DNA of 64,000 bases. Origin: a virus. The notes beneath the pieces were generated by a model. It saw nothing but the letters and a program-made list of their open reading frames with translations, was not told where the DNA came from and did not search any database. The stretch's first letter is position 1, and every line of letters begins with the position of its first letter. Below are positions 1 through 7,377 of the stretch, piece after piece. A program made the translations under genes and the position numbers. The DNA lies in IMG/VR virus record IMGVR_UViG_3300028384_000675, positions 28,947-92,946 of that record; one strand, 5' to 3'.

Positions 1-685
1 GAACAGTACCCTTCGAACCAGTGAGAACGCCATCTTCATCGACAACTACAACGTGCGCTTCATCATATGCATCTGCACCGTCTTGCGACAGAGCAGCAAC
101 GTAAGATGAAGTTGTTGGAGCAGCGTCGAATGCGCCGGAATATGCCCAGTTTTCGAATGCTGAATCAGCAGCGATCGCTGGAACGTAACCAGGAGCACCT
201 GCTGAATCGCCAACTTGATCTACAGCAGCAGTTGCTGGACAAATAGAAACTGCGAGAGAGTTACCGACTGAACCAGGATACTTTGCAATGATCTGGTTAT
301 CGCTGAAGTCACCGCCATCAAACGCATCGCGATTCTTGACTTGAATGTCAATCGTTTCCGCCGCTGAGTCTTGTGTAGTTGCAAAGGTTGCTGCCGCACT
401 GTAGTCAGAATCTGCTACTGCGCGAGTTACAAAGGTGTTTGTAGAATATTTGAGGAAGTATGCCGCAGACAAAAAGTCCGTGGAAGACGCTCCTCCTGAG
501 AGAGAGGGTGCACCAAAATTCGCTGCCAATTCCGCTTCGTTACCGACAAGGATTGGTTGCTCCGCTGGTCCCCAATTAAAATCTCCGACTAACGCGCCAG
601 TTGATGATGTAACTGCCGGAACAACGCCCGACAGATCAATCTCTTTGACGACGATATTAGGAGACTCAGACAATTTGAGTGCCAT
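1..685 (-). CDS. gp18: Tail sheath protein gp18, N-terminal part (cut by window edge)
   Basis: This is the contractile tail sheath subunit, which polymerises around the tail tube and shortens to drive infection. The reading frame is open from an ATG at 685 to the left edge of the window, giving about 228 residues of a longer protein. It begins MALKLSESPNIVVKEID and continues with a VGDFNWGP-type segment followed by KYSTNTFVTRAV, the usual start of T4-like sheath proteins. A good ribosome binding site (AAAGGA) lies about ten bases upstream. It follows gene 17, as in T4, and has its own late promoter at 756-763. The C-terminal part lies outside the window. Family assignment rests on this N-terminal pattern and on gene order. 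Confidence 0.9.
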   Translation of the reverse strand, partial: MALKLSESPNIVVKEIDLSGVVPAVTSSTGALVGDFNWGPAEQPILVGNEAELAANFGAPSLSGGASSTDFLSAAYFLKYSTNTFVTRAVADSDYSAAATFATTQDSAAETIDIQVKNRDAFDGGDFSDNQIIAKYPGSVGNSLAVSICPATAAVDQVGDSAGAPGYVPAIAADSAFENWAYSGAFDAAPTTSSYVAALSQDGADAYDEAHVVVVDEDGVLTGSKGTV

Positions 686-755
686 AATCGTGTCCTTTTT
701 TTCGTTAAGTTATGATAAGATTTCATAATACGGTGTATTTCTTTCAATCATTCAT

Positions 756-763
756 TATTTATA
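756..763 (-). promoter_or_regulatory. T4-type late promoter of gene 18
   Basis: The minus strand reads TATAAATA, the T4 late promoter consensus, 71 bases upstream of the sheath start. It lies just past the stop codon of the terminase C-terminal gene, in the only gap between genes 17 and 18. Confidence 0.8.
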
Positions 764-774
764 CTTAACGCTTT

Positions 775-1881
775 TTAGAGATCATATGGGTCGAACAGTT
801 GCCACGGTTCGTATTTCATCCTTTCTTGTTCTTCGATTTGCTGAATTGCGTCGCTACCGTCGTCAATAAAACCGAACGGAACGATGTCGTCTTCGATCTG
901 TCTCATCTGTTGTTCGAACATCATCTGCTTTAGGTTGATGTCTGTCATATCAGCGAACATCTGAGTTGTAATGAAGTACCCTAGCATCACGAGGTTCATC
1001 ATGAGGTCGTCGTGGTTTCCTTCGCTTGCTTCGTATGACACTCCTTTCGATACAAAGGTAGACACTTCCATGATCGTATCTTCGTCAACAATCTCAAGCT
1101 TTTTCTCTTCTAGCAAATCTTTAATACCCGAGCAACCGAGACGCTTGACCCTTCGTGTCATCTCAATACCAATAGCATTCGCTTTCACGGCAGACTCTAC
1201 GTGTACGTTCTCGTACTCCAGATCGTAGTACAGACCATTACAGACGACTGCGCCCTGATCGTTCGACTCAATTACGACGTATGCATTGTTGTATGCTTTC
1301 GCGATTTTATATATAATATCAGGGAAGAGTATTGGAGAAATAGTGTTGTTCCGATACGCAGCGACCTGACGAAACGGGCGTGTGGCAATGTCGATAACTG
1401 TAAAAGTCGAATAGTCCTGTCCTCTTCCTTTCGCTACGTCAACAGTCATGAGATATTCATGACTGGGTTGTGTTTCTTCGTATACGTTGAGGCAACCATT
1501 CTCCAATACTTTGATCGGTGGCAGTGCCCTAAGATTCAATAGAGTTTCTGCGCCGATCAAAGTATCCCCCGTTCCGAAGAACGTGTTGTGGGAAGTAAAC
1601 GATTTATCGTGATTATAAACTTTGCCGTTTTCTACATTCAGCGGGTCATAAAAATATTGCCCCTCGCAAACTTCCCTACGAACAACAACCTTTCCTATGT
1701 CATCTCCGGAGAAAATATCTTTGGCAAACTTGACTTGACTGGTAATAACAAATTTATGATTGATTGCGGTGCAAAGTTCAGTGCCGTCTTCGAATACAAA
1801 ACGAAACCCATAATCATGCCAATAACGATTTACACCATGAAATTTTTGAAATCCAGAAGGTGTTAAGATTTGTATATCGAT
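775..1881 (-). CDS. gp17: Large terminase gp17, C-terminal gene: intein-C half plus nuclease domain
   Basis: The frame is open from just after a TAG at 1897-1899 to the stop at 775. The first ~99 residues are an intein C-half. They carry IQILTPSGFQKFHGV, a block B-like TELCTAINHKF, a block F-like FYDPLNVE and the terminal SHN that precedes Thr+1 (codon 1582-1584). The extein then runs TFFGTGDTLIGAE into the terminase RNase H-like nuclease. Its acidic residues are visible in VDVAKGRGQDY, YVVIESND and GNHDDLMMN, matching T4 gp17 D401, E458 and D542. The nuclease cuts concatemeric DNA during head filling. There is no ATG, GTG or TTG codon upstream of the intein motifs. I place the start at ATC 1881 because GGAGAGG (1887-1893) lies five bases before it. 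This start is an inference. The frame equals that of the N-terminal gene. Confidence 0.85.
   Translation of the reverse strand: MDIQILTPSGFQKFHGVNRYWHDYGFRFVFEDGTELCTAINHKFVITSQVKFAKDIFSGDDIGKVVVRREVCEGQYFYDPLNVENGKVYNHDKSFTSHNTFFGTGDTLIGAETLLNLRALPPIKVLENGCLNVYEETQPSHEYLMTVDVAKGRGQDYSTFTVIDIATRPFRQVAAYRNNTISPILFPDIIYKIAKAYNNAYVVIESNDQGAVVCNGLYYDLEYENVHVESAVKANAIGIEMTRRVKRLGCSGIKDLLEEKKLEIVDEDTIMEVSTFVSKGVSYEASEGNHDDLMMNLVMLGYFITTQMFADMTDINLKQMMFEQQMRQIEDDIVPFGFIDDGSDAIQQIEEQERMKYEPWQLFDPYDL
1585..1881 (-). other. Split intein, C-terminal half (IntC) of the terminase
   Basis: About 99 codons ending at the His-Asn pair before Thr+1. The order of motifs (ILTPSGF, TAINH, FYDPLNVE, SHN) follows the published IntC of the AceL-TerL split intein (IKILSPNGF, TSINH, LYDPINVE, SHN), recalled from memory rather than searched. 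IntC of AceL-TerL is 104 residues, close to the length here. The motif normally found in the N-half (block B) sits in this C-half, so the break is the rare N-proximal type. Confidence 0.85.
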
Positions 1882-2585
1882 GGGAGCCTCTCCGTTCTAG
1901 TTTTTCCAGACACTATATCTGCAATGCATTTCGCAGTAACATTATAATACTCGCAATATTTTCTGGCGAATGTAGAGTATGGAGTTATCGGTTTCCAACC
2001 AGAATTTTTCTTTCTTCTTTCTTCGTTAATCGGTATCAGTTCTTCTCTTATTTTATCTAGTTCTTTCGCAAAAGTATCTCTGATCTCATCAACTTGATTG
2101 TCTGTCAATTTTGGCGGTCTTAATCTTTTTCCTGATTTGGATTCTTTTTGTTTTTTAATATATTCTGGGTTTTTGTAATTTTCTTTACTTCTCTTTGACC
2201 TTATGTGAAATCCTTCTCTTTTTGCGCGTTTTTTTGCTGACTCAGACATTTTTTTTCTTTGTTCGTCAGAAAACTTATATCCCAATGTTGTGAAGTTAGG
2301 CGAGTTGTGCCCATACCCTTTACCAGAAGGAGATTCGTTCAACCCATTATTAAACGTATCAAGGGAATTAATCCAATACTCTTCTCTTCCTTCAATATAG
2401 TTTCGGTCGTTAGATTCTTCAAGTATTTGTACATCGAAATCGTCACCTTTAAAACGATTAGACCTTTTGTGATCGCCCATTCGAATCTTGAATCTACGTT
2501 GTATGGTAATCCCAACGTATTGCTTTGAGTCTGACTTCCTCTTCAAAAGATAAACCAAGTGTTTCTCTTGTTCTGATACAGTCAT
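1863..2585 (-). CDS. GIY-YIG homing endonuclease between the two terminase genes
   Basis: This is a 240-residue free-standing homing endonuclease. The GIY-YIG core starts VYLLKRK (residues 11-17) and YVGIT (23-27). It is followed by a likely catalytic Arg in RRFKIRMGDHKR and the metal-binding Glu in GREEYWI (around 66-72). A NUMOD3-type DNA-binding motif is seen in SDEQRKKMSESAKKR (106-120), and the C-terminus looks like a helix-turn-helix (YYNVTAKCIADIVSGK). Its start overlaps the end of the N-terminal terminase gene by 92 bases in another frame, and its end overlaps the open start of the C-terminal gene. A TATAAATA promoter lies 33 bases upstream of the ATG. It would cut intein-less or uninterrupted gene 17 to spread itself. 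It could instead be read as an intron endonuclease, but no intron is needed here. Confidence 0.9.
   Translation of the reverse strand: MTVSEQEKHLVYLLKRKSDSKQYVGITIQRRFKIRMGDHKRSNRFKGDDFDVQILEESNDRNYIEGREEYWINSLDTFNNGLNESPSGKGYGHNSPNFTTLGYKFSDEQRKKMSESAKKRAKREGFHIRSKRSKENYKNPEYIKKQKESKSGKRLRPPKLTDNQVDEIRDTFAKELDKIREELIPINEERRKKNSGWKPITPYSTFARKYCEYYNVTAKCIADIVSGKTRTERLPSIYKS
1887..1893 (-). promoter_or_regulatory. Shine-Dalgarno that places the start of the terminase C-terminal gene
   Basis: GGAGAGG on the minus strand, five bases before ATC (1879-1881) and eleven before ATA (1873-1875), both in frame with the intein-C half. It is followed by CTCC, so GGAG-AGG-CTCC could form a small hairpin that hides the site until ribosomes finishing the endonuclease open it. 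The function is inferred from position. Confidence 0.55.
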
Positions 2586-3462
2586 AAAAATCGCCTATTC
2601 TTATTTCGTATATAATATTATTTATAAGAACAGTTATTTGAGAACGACTTTCTAGGCAATTACCAAATTCTTGGTCGAACTGTAATTGCGAAGTGTTTGA
2701 AATTGTTTGTCGTTTCCACTCCTCGTCTCGACCAGGAACGTCCCACCAATTTACCGTGAATGCTTTGTACTCATTAACCTTTTGTACAGCACCTTCCCAT
2801 ATTTTATGATAGGTGTTTCCGATACCATTCGCTGTAGATGTAATAATAACTTTCGTATCTTTACCAGATGAGATAACAGGATAGGTTGAAGTATAGAACT
2901 CAGCAGCACGCTCAACAAACGCAAACTCGTCCAGAAAAAGCAGGTTAACAGACATACCACGTATAGAAGAACCAGAGGTGGCAGCAGCAATAATGCGAGA
3001 ATTATTACTAAACTCAATTGAACCTTTATTAAGAGCGCGACACCCTGGCTGTAGAAAAAACGGTAAATTTTCAAGCGCCAAGGTGACTCTGGCGAGCATC
3101 TCTCGAGCGGTTGCACCTTTGTTAGCGAGGACAGCGATCGTCTTCTCAGGGTGAAATATAGCATACCATAATAGATAAACAACGGATGAAATAGACTTAC
3201 CACTTTGTCGACAGGCGAGGACGATCGAGAAACGATTATCATTAAAGTGGTCAAACATATTTTCTTGATATGGGTAAAGGTCAAAGTTGACAAGTCCTTT
3301 ATCGAGAGAAATGATTTTTACATATGTTCGTGCAAAATATGCAGGATCTTTCATACATTTAGCATACTCAACGACCTGTTCTTCAGTCCATTGTTGTTGT
3401 ACGCCATCCCGTTTTACATTAATATTACCAAGGTAACTATCATTCATCCTGATCGCTAGCAT
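2494..3462 (-). CDS. gp17: Large terminase gp17, N-terminal gene: ATPase domain plus intein-N half
   Basis: This is the ATPase motor of the DNA packaging machine. It has Walker A ACRQSGKS (near residues 84-91), Walker B LLFLDE (near 175-180) and a coupling motif IITSTANG (near 207-214). The extein ends LQFDQEFGN and is followed by Cys (codon 2656-2658), the first residue of an intein. After about 26 intein residues ending IGDFYD the frame runs out of phase through the endonuclease start and stops at 2494, leaving a 28-residue tail. N-extein (~268) plus C-extein (~269) gives about 537 residues, near normal for T4-like terminases (T4 gp17 is 610). The ATG at 3462 is preferred over TTG 3465 because AAGGTG lies just upstream. 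An ATG at 3447 is an alternative. The start overlaps the end of gene 16. Confidence 0.9.
   Translation of the reverse strand: MLAIRMNDSYLGNINVKRDGVQQQWTEEQVVEYAKCMKDPAYFARTYVKIISLDKGLVNFDLYPYQENMFDHFNDNRFSIVLACRQSGKSISSVVYLLWYAIFHPEKTIAVLANKGATAREMLARVTLALENLPFFLQPGCRALNKGSIEFSNNSRIIAAATSGSSIRGMSVNLLFLDEFAFVERAAEFYTSTYPVISSGKDTKVIITSTANGIGNTYHKIWEGAVQKVNEYKAFTVNWWDVPGRDEEWKRQTISNTSQLQFDQEFGNCLESRSQITVLINNIIYEIRIGDFYDCIRTRETLGLSFEEEVRLKAIRWDYHTT
2581..2658 (-). other. Split intein, N-terminal half (IntN) of the terminase
   Basis: Twenty-six codons from the catalytic Cys to IGDFYD: block A-like CLESRSQITV and a following IGDFYD that resembles the IEDLY segment of AceL-TerL IntN (25 residues). 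The homing endonuclease ATG (2583-2585) lies inside the last codons, so the intein is interrupted precisely at this N-proximal site. Confidence 0.8.
2619..2626 (-). promoter_or_regulatory. Late promoter of the homing endonuclease, inside IntN
   Basis: The minus strand reads TATAAATA within the codons for the intein segment VLINNI, 33 bases before the endonuclease ATG. The spacing matches the late promoters of fibre and baseplate genes elsewhere in the window (25-35 bases). Confidence 0.7.
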
Positions 3463-3796
3463 CAATCACCTTCTCATCATTTTGTTGCAGTAGTCTCTGC
3501 AGGTCAGTGGTACTTCCTATGAAAACATTATTATTAGTGATTGCCTTTTGTTCTTCTTTCTTAGGATCGCTCATTATATCCATGTTCTTTTTATTTAGAT
3601 CCATCAGTTTGTCGGTCACATCAGCGATGTTCTTGATCATGCCGGATAGAACCTCGAACGCACGTGGGTGCTCGCTCTCGCGCGCGACCTCCATCATTAG
3701 GTCCATGCCACGTTTACCGTTCTCAATTAAATCAAGATATGTATCGCGAGAGGTTTCATAATCGTCTTTGATGTTTTTCTTATCTTGATCTGTCAT
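3440..3796 (-). CDS. gp16: Small terminase subunit gp16
   Basis: This 118-residue protein forms the ring that regulates the packaging ATPase. The core segments DYETSRDTYLDLIENGKRG and SEHPRAFEVLSGMIKN, followed by TDKLMDLNKKN, match the conserved helical core of T4 gp16 and its relatives. It is shorter than T4 gp16 (164 residues). It overlaps the 1192-residue gene upstream by four bases and overlaps the start of gene 17 downstream, so translation of the packaging genes is coupled. In T4 gene 16 follows gene 15. Here it follows 33 kb of adhesin genes. Confidence 0.92.
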   Translation of the reverse strand: MTDQDKKNIKDDYETSRDTYLDLIENGKRGMDLMMEVARESEHPRAFEVLSGMIKNIADVTDKLMDLNKKNMDIMSDPKKEEQKAITNNNVFIGSTTDLQRLLQQNDEKVIDASDQDE

Positions 3797-6700
3797 ACTG
3801 GTTCTCCTCCTTCAAACGCTTCATATGCTTCAAGCAATACAAGCCAACTGTCGGAATTACTAGGGTTTGAAGTTTCGCGAATCTCAAACAAAATCTGCAG
3901 GTCTGCCATAAAATTGGGATCAGTAACTGTTATGGACCAAGTTCTGTTCTGATCCAGCGTTTCCCAACTGCCGAAACTTCCAGTAGCAACTCCGGAGTAA
4001 TAATTACGAGTCGCTTTGATTACATAATCTCCTGCACTCGTTGGCAGGTTAGTGGTTGGATCTAACCAAGTTCCAACTGTGTTTGTAACAAATTGATTGA
4101 ACGGGTTGGAACTCATAATATCACCATCAGGTTCGAACCTGACAGTTGTCGTTACTGACTGACTGTTTCCAGACGTAGTGATACCAAAAGGTTTGTTGGA
4201 TATCTCAACAATATCTGCTTGGGTTGTGTCATTAATATTAATTAATCGTGAAGCGAGTAGTGAACCGACATGAGAATCGTAAACACCGAACGTATAAACG
4301 TCATCTGATAGATCAGAATCTTCTGCTACGTCGACTCGAAATGTTCCTGAGTTTGAGGAGACGCTAAATGAACCTGATGCTTCATATATGTCATCAAAGT
4401 CTTCGAACACTTCAGGTTGCGCGAAGTGAAAATCGTATCCGACTGGTAATGAAGAAAGCGGAACTGCGTTACTCATAGTCACGCCAGATCCAGGAGATAT
4501 ACTCACGATAGTTCCAGGAACATCCGGAGTGTTAGACTCCATACCCAGCGCGAGGTTGGAAGTGTCTTCAAGATATATGAAGAATGTTCCTTGAGGAACG
4601 ACCTGATCTGTTCTGACCGGATATATGTTTGATGTACGATAATAATATGTGCCATCAGTAATATTTGTGCCGTCAAACGTAAAGTTAATCGTGTCACCTT
4701 CGTTGGCAGAATCATTAGCGAGGTCAGTCGATAAAGAATAAACGGATGCTTCGTCAGATAGAACAAAGGTATCTGATGCCAAAAACAATCCATTAGCACT
4801 ATCGAGTCTTAACGTCACTGTTCCTGTCAAATCTCCATGACCAATATCATCTGAGGTCGTAACGAACTGAGTAATAGTCGGTGTTGAATTTACAACAGCA
4901 GTTTTAGAAGTTATAGGGAACCTGCTTGTTATTCCAGCACTGCCAGTGATCGCAAAATGAACCGCTTCATTTTGTGCTCTATCTGCTATAGTGCTAATGG
5001 TGAACAGATTTCCCTCTGTCACATTGAACGCATCTGCAGTGTACGTCGGAATACTTGTGTCAAGGATTGTAATCGTTGGTGATTCAGCAAGCGCACCGCC
5101 TCCTGCTGTTTTAGAAACCAGAACTTTGTATGTCTCAGTACCTTCGCGGAGAAGATCTTCGTTCAGATCAGCAAAGATTGTACCATAACTTGTAGAAACG
5201 GTAAACGCTTGTTTTGCCGAAACAGGAGCGAACCCAGAAACGAAATCGTCGGAGGTTATATTGTCCCCTTGAAACCAGTAATAGTATGTTCCGTCGGAAT
5301 CGGTCGTATAGAACGAAACAGTCTGTACCACTTTCGATTCATTGATCTCTAGGTTGGCGCTGTCCAAACTTAATTGATACACGCGGTTTCCTGCGATGGT
5401 GTAGTCTAGCGTTGCGAGTTCAGTTCCGGTAGTTGTTTCTACCACTGCAGTAAATGTTTCTGGGTCGAGGTCACCGTTAGTCGCAAACTGAAGTAGCGGT
5501 GAAGGGGAACTGACGCCGCCTGACATGGTGATGGTGTCAGGAGAACCTGATTGCGGAACCGTTCCCACGAAATCTGCAGCAGAAGTTTCCCCAAAATTGA
5601 TATAAAAGTTCACATCTGAGTCAGGGATATTTGTACCGCCGATCTCATATGATACCGAATCGCCTTCGGTCGCAATCGCAAAAGAAGGCGTGATGGTATA
5701 AACAGGTGCCTGATCTAAAATATCAAAGGTATCGTTGGCAGTAAATCCTAGGTCAGAAGTAAACGAGACAGTTCCTGCCGTTGGACCTTGATATGTGAGT
5801 AGAGAAGTTGTGTTAGACAGAAAGTAAGTATCGTTGACACCCGTAACTGTAAACGAACCAGAAGAAGATAACAAGCGCGAATCTGAAGCAGCAGCGCCTG
5901 TAACGCTCCAGTTAACTGTGTCCCCGATTGTTGTCGAATCAACTGACAGTGAAGCGAGAAGCGGATTGCCTTCCACTGGATCGTCGACAGTCAGATCAAA
6001 CGTTGGAATTGTATCAGAAACAGTAATTAAAACAGAACCTTTCGCTATGCCGCCACTCGCTTCAGTTTGTAGTGAAACTGTAAAAGTTTCGTTATCGTCT
6101 ACAACATTGTCAACCATTGTTCTCAGCGAGAATGAACCGTTGCTGTTTAATATAGAAAACGGTTGCGCGGCAGTGGACATTGGCGGTGCAACTGTGAAGT
6201 CCGAGTCTGAGGTTGTACCATGCGTAACGTAATAGTACAACGTTGTGTTGCCGTTATTCGGTACGTCTGTTCCGGCAATATCAAATGTTATGATATCGCC
6301 CTCGCTTGGTGTAGCAGACGATGGTGTGATAACATATGAAGAAACAACATCGTTCAGATTAATTAATGACTGACCCTTTACACGTTCTTCGTCATCAATT
6401 ACAAATACATTGAACTGCTCAACGCCTTCTGCTTCATCAGAATCTGTTCTAGTTGGAATAGAAAACTTACCGACCGCAGTACCAGCACTGTCATTTATTT
6501 CAAAGTATGATGGCGACAATATGCTCGGCGGAGGCGATACGAAATCTGAGTCAGATGTAGAAATATGATCCACATAATAATAAAGCGCATCTGTATTATC
6601 TGGCACATCAGTTCCGCTCACTGTAAACTTAAATAATGTTCCCTCGTCTTCAGAGTCAGAGGGTGATACCCCTATAGAATATGATGAGGTAATCCTCTGA

Positions 6701-7371
6701 GAGACTGCAGAGTCGTCCATGCGCGTACTTACCAGAGACTGTACCGTATCCTCTAGTAATACTTCTCCGGCGAGGTACATACCTGCAGGGTGTACGAACA
6801 GTTTGAACAAGTCTTTCCACTGCGATATGGGAACACTAGCACGAACCAAAAGTGCAAACGTTTGATACAGTTCATCATTGGTTAAATAGCGCAGAGAGTC
6901 GGCGCCAATCCTTGAGTTGACGTCGCCGACCTTAAATATATTTTCTTTTGGATACACTACCTCGGCATCAATCCCGTAGAAAGAACGGAAGAACCATTCG
7001 ATAGCGAACCGTGTCCCCTTTGAGCGGAACATAATATTCGAGAAGTTAGCAGCAGCACGTAGTTGCGCCTCGCGCTCTTGCGGGGTTGCGTCTTGATTCG
7101 CGAACCCTTGGAAATATGAACCACCAAGTAACAACTCGTCTTCGATAAATGAAAGCAAATCTATCTCAGTTTCATTGATATCGCGCGCAGCGAATAAGTG
7201 ATTGAGCATCTCTGTTGAGGAACCGTCAGAGTCCATGAATTCATAGTAGTGTTCGAGCAACGAAATAAATTTCGGATATGATGCCGCAAAGTGTTCAGGA
7301 AGAACACCGCCTACTTTCGCAGTGCGTAGATTTATATGCCTACGTTTCTTGTCTAGAAAATGATTATGCAC
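3793..7371 (-). CDS. Baseplate-attached adhesin with Calx-beta-like repeats
   Basis: A 1192-residue protein with two parts. The first ~215 residues (ASYPKFISLLEHYYEFM, RSKGTRFAIEWFFRSFYGI, VVYPKENIFKVGD) resemble the N-terminal attachment region of structural proteins of marine T4-like phages that carry a short wedge-like domain. The rest consists of repeats of roughly 100 residues with the pattern EGD-IxFxIxGTDVP, YYYV, TSDSDF and a closing ETFxVxV, as in Calx-beta folds, which often make extended calcium-binding rods. A final unique segment of ~100 residues precedes the stop. It is probably a side fibre or spike. It lies directly before gene 16, with a four-base overlap. The repeat class is inferred from pattern only. 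Confidence 0.7.
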   Translation of the reverse strand: MHNHFLDKKRRHINLRTAKVGGVLPEHFAASYPKFISLLEHYYEFMDSDGSSTEMLNHLFAARDINETEIDLLSFIEDELLLGGSYFQGFANQDATPQEREAQLRAAANFSNIMFRSKGTRFAIEWFFRSFYGIDAEVVYPKENIFKVGDVNSRIGADSLRYLTNDELYQTFALLVRASVPISQWKDLFKLFVHPAGMYLAGEVLLEDTVQSLVSTRMDDSAVSQRITSSYSIGVSPSDSEDEGTLFKFTVSGTDVPDNTDALYYYVDHISTSDSDFVSPPPSILSPSYFEINDSAGTAVGKFSIPTRTDSDEAEGVEQFNVFVIDDEERVKGQSLINLNDVVSSYVITPSSATPSEGDIITFDIAGTDVPNNGNTTLYYYVTHGTTSDSDFTVAPPMSTAAQPFSILNSNGSFSLRTMVDNVVDDNETFTVSLQTEASGGIAKGSVLITVSDTIPTFDLTVDDPVEGNPLLASLSVDSTTIGDTVNWSVTGAAASDSRLLSSSGSFTVTGVNDTYFLSNTTSLLTYQGPTAGTVSFTSDLGFTANDTFDILDQAPVYTITPSFAIATEGDSVSYEIGGTNIPDSDVNFYINFGETSAADFVGTVPQSGSPDTITMSGGVSSPSPLLQFATNGDLDPETFTAVVETTTGTELATLDYTIAGNRVYQLSLDSANLEINESKVVQTVSFYTTDSDGTYYYWFQGDNITSDDFVSGFAPVSAKQAFTVSTSYGTIFADLNEDLLREGTETYKVLVSKTAGGGALAESPTITILDTSIPTYTADAFNVTEGNLFTISTIADRAQNEAVHFAITGSAGITSRFPITSKTAVVNSTPTITQFVTTSDDIGHGDLTGTVTLRLDSANGLFLASDTFVLSDEASVYSLSTDLANDSANEGDTINFTFDGTNITDGTYYYRTSNIYPVRTDQVVPQGTFFIYLEDTSNLALGMESNTPDVPGTIVSISPGSGVTMSNAVPLSSLPVGYDFHFAQPEVFEDFDDIYEASGSFSVSSNSGTFRVDVAEDSDLSDDVYTFGVYDSHVGSLLASRLININDTTQADIVEISNKPFGITTSGNSQSVTTTVRFEPDGDIMSSNPFNQFVTNTVGTWLDPTTNLPTSAGDYVIKATRNYYSGVATGSFGSWETLDQNRTWSITVTDPNFMADLQILFEIRETSNPSNSDSWLVLLEAYEAFEGGEPV
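4200..6750 (-). repeat. Calx-beta-like protein repeats
   Basis: Degenerate units of about 100 codons in the 1192-residue protein. The GTDVP/GTNIP, YYYV and TSDSDF segments recur, which marks a rod of tandem beta-sandwich domains. The DNA copies are diverged and not near-identical. Confidence 0.6.
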
Positions 7372-7377
7372 AACGAA

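Noticed and set aside
775-1560. The terminase C-terminal gene starting at the TTG at 1560
   Set aside because: That TTG is the Leu of the conserved GDTLIG segment. The frame is open upstream and carries intein motifs and the SHN junction, so a start at 1560 would cut off real sequence.
1863-2590. Ribosomal frameshifts joining N-half, endonuclease and C-half into one intein
   Set aside because: Entering the endonuclease frame would require +1 and leaving it -1. No classic slippery heptamer is present at either overlap, and the endonuclease has its own ATG and promoter.
1561-2658. A group I intron with an intron-encoded GIY-YIG endonuclease
   Set aside because: Both flanks of the endonuclease translate, in the terminase frame, into recognisable intein blocks (Cys start, TAINH, FYDPLNVE, SHN). 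This favours an intein. An intron search (Infernal with group I models) over 1585-2658 could settle it.
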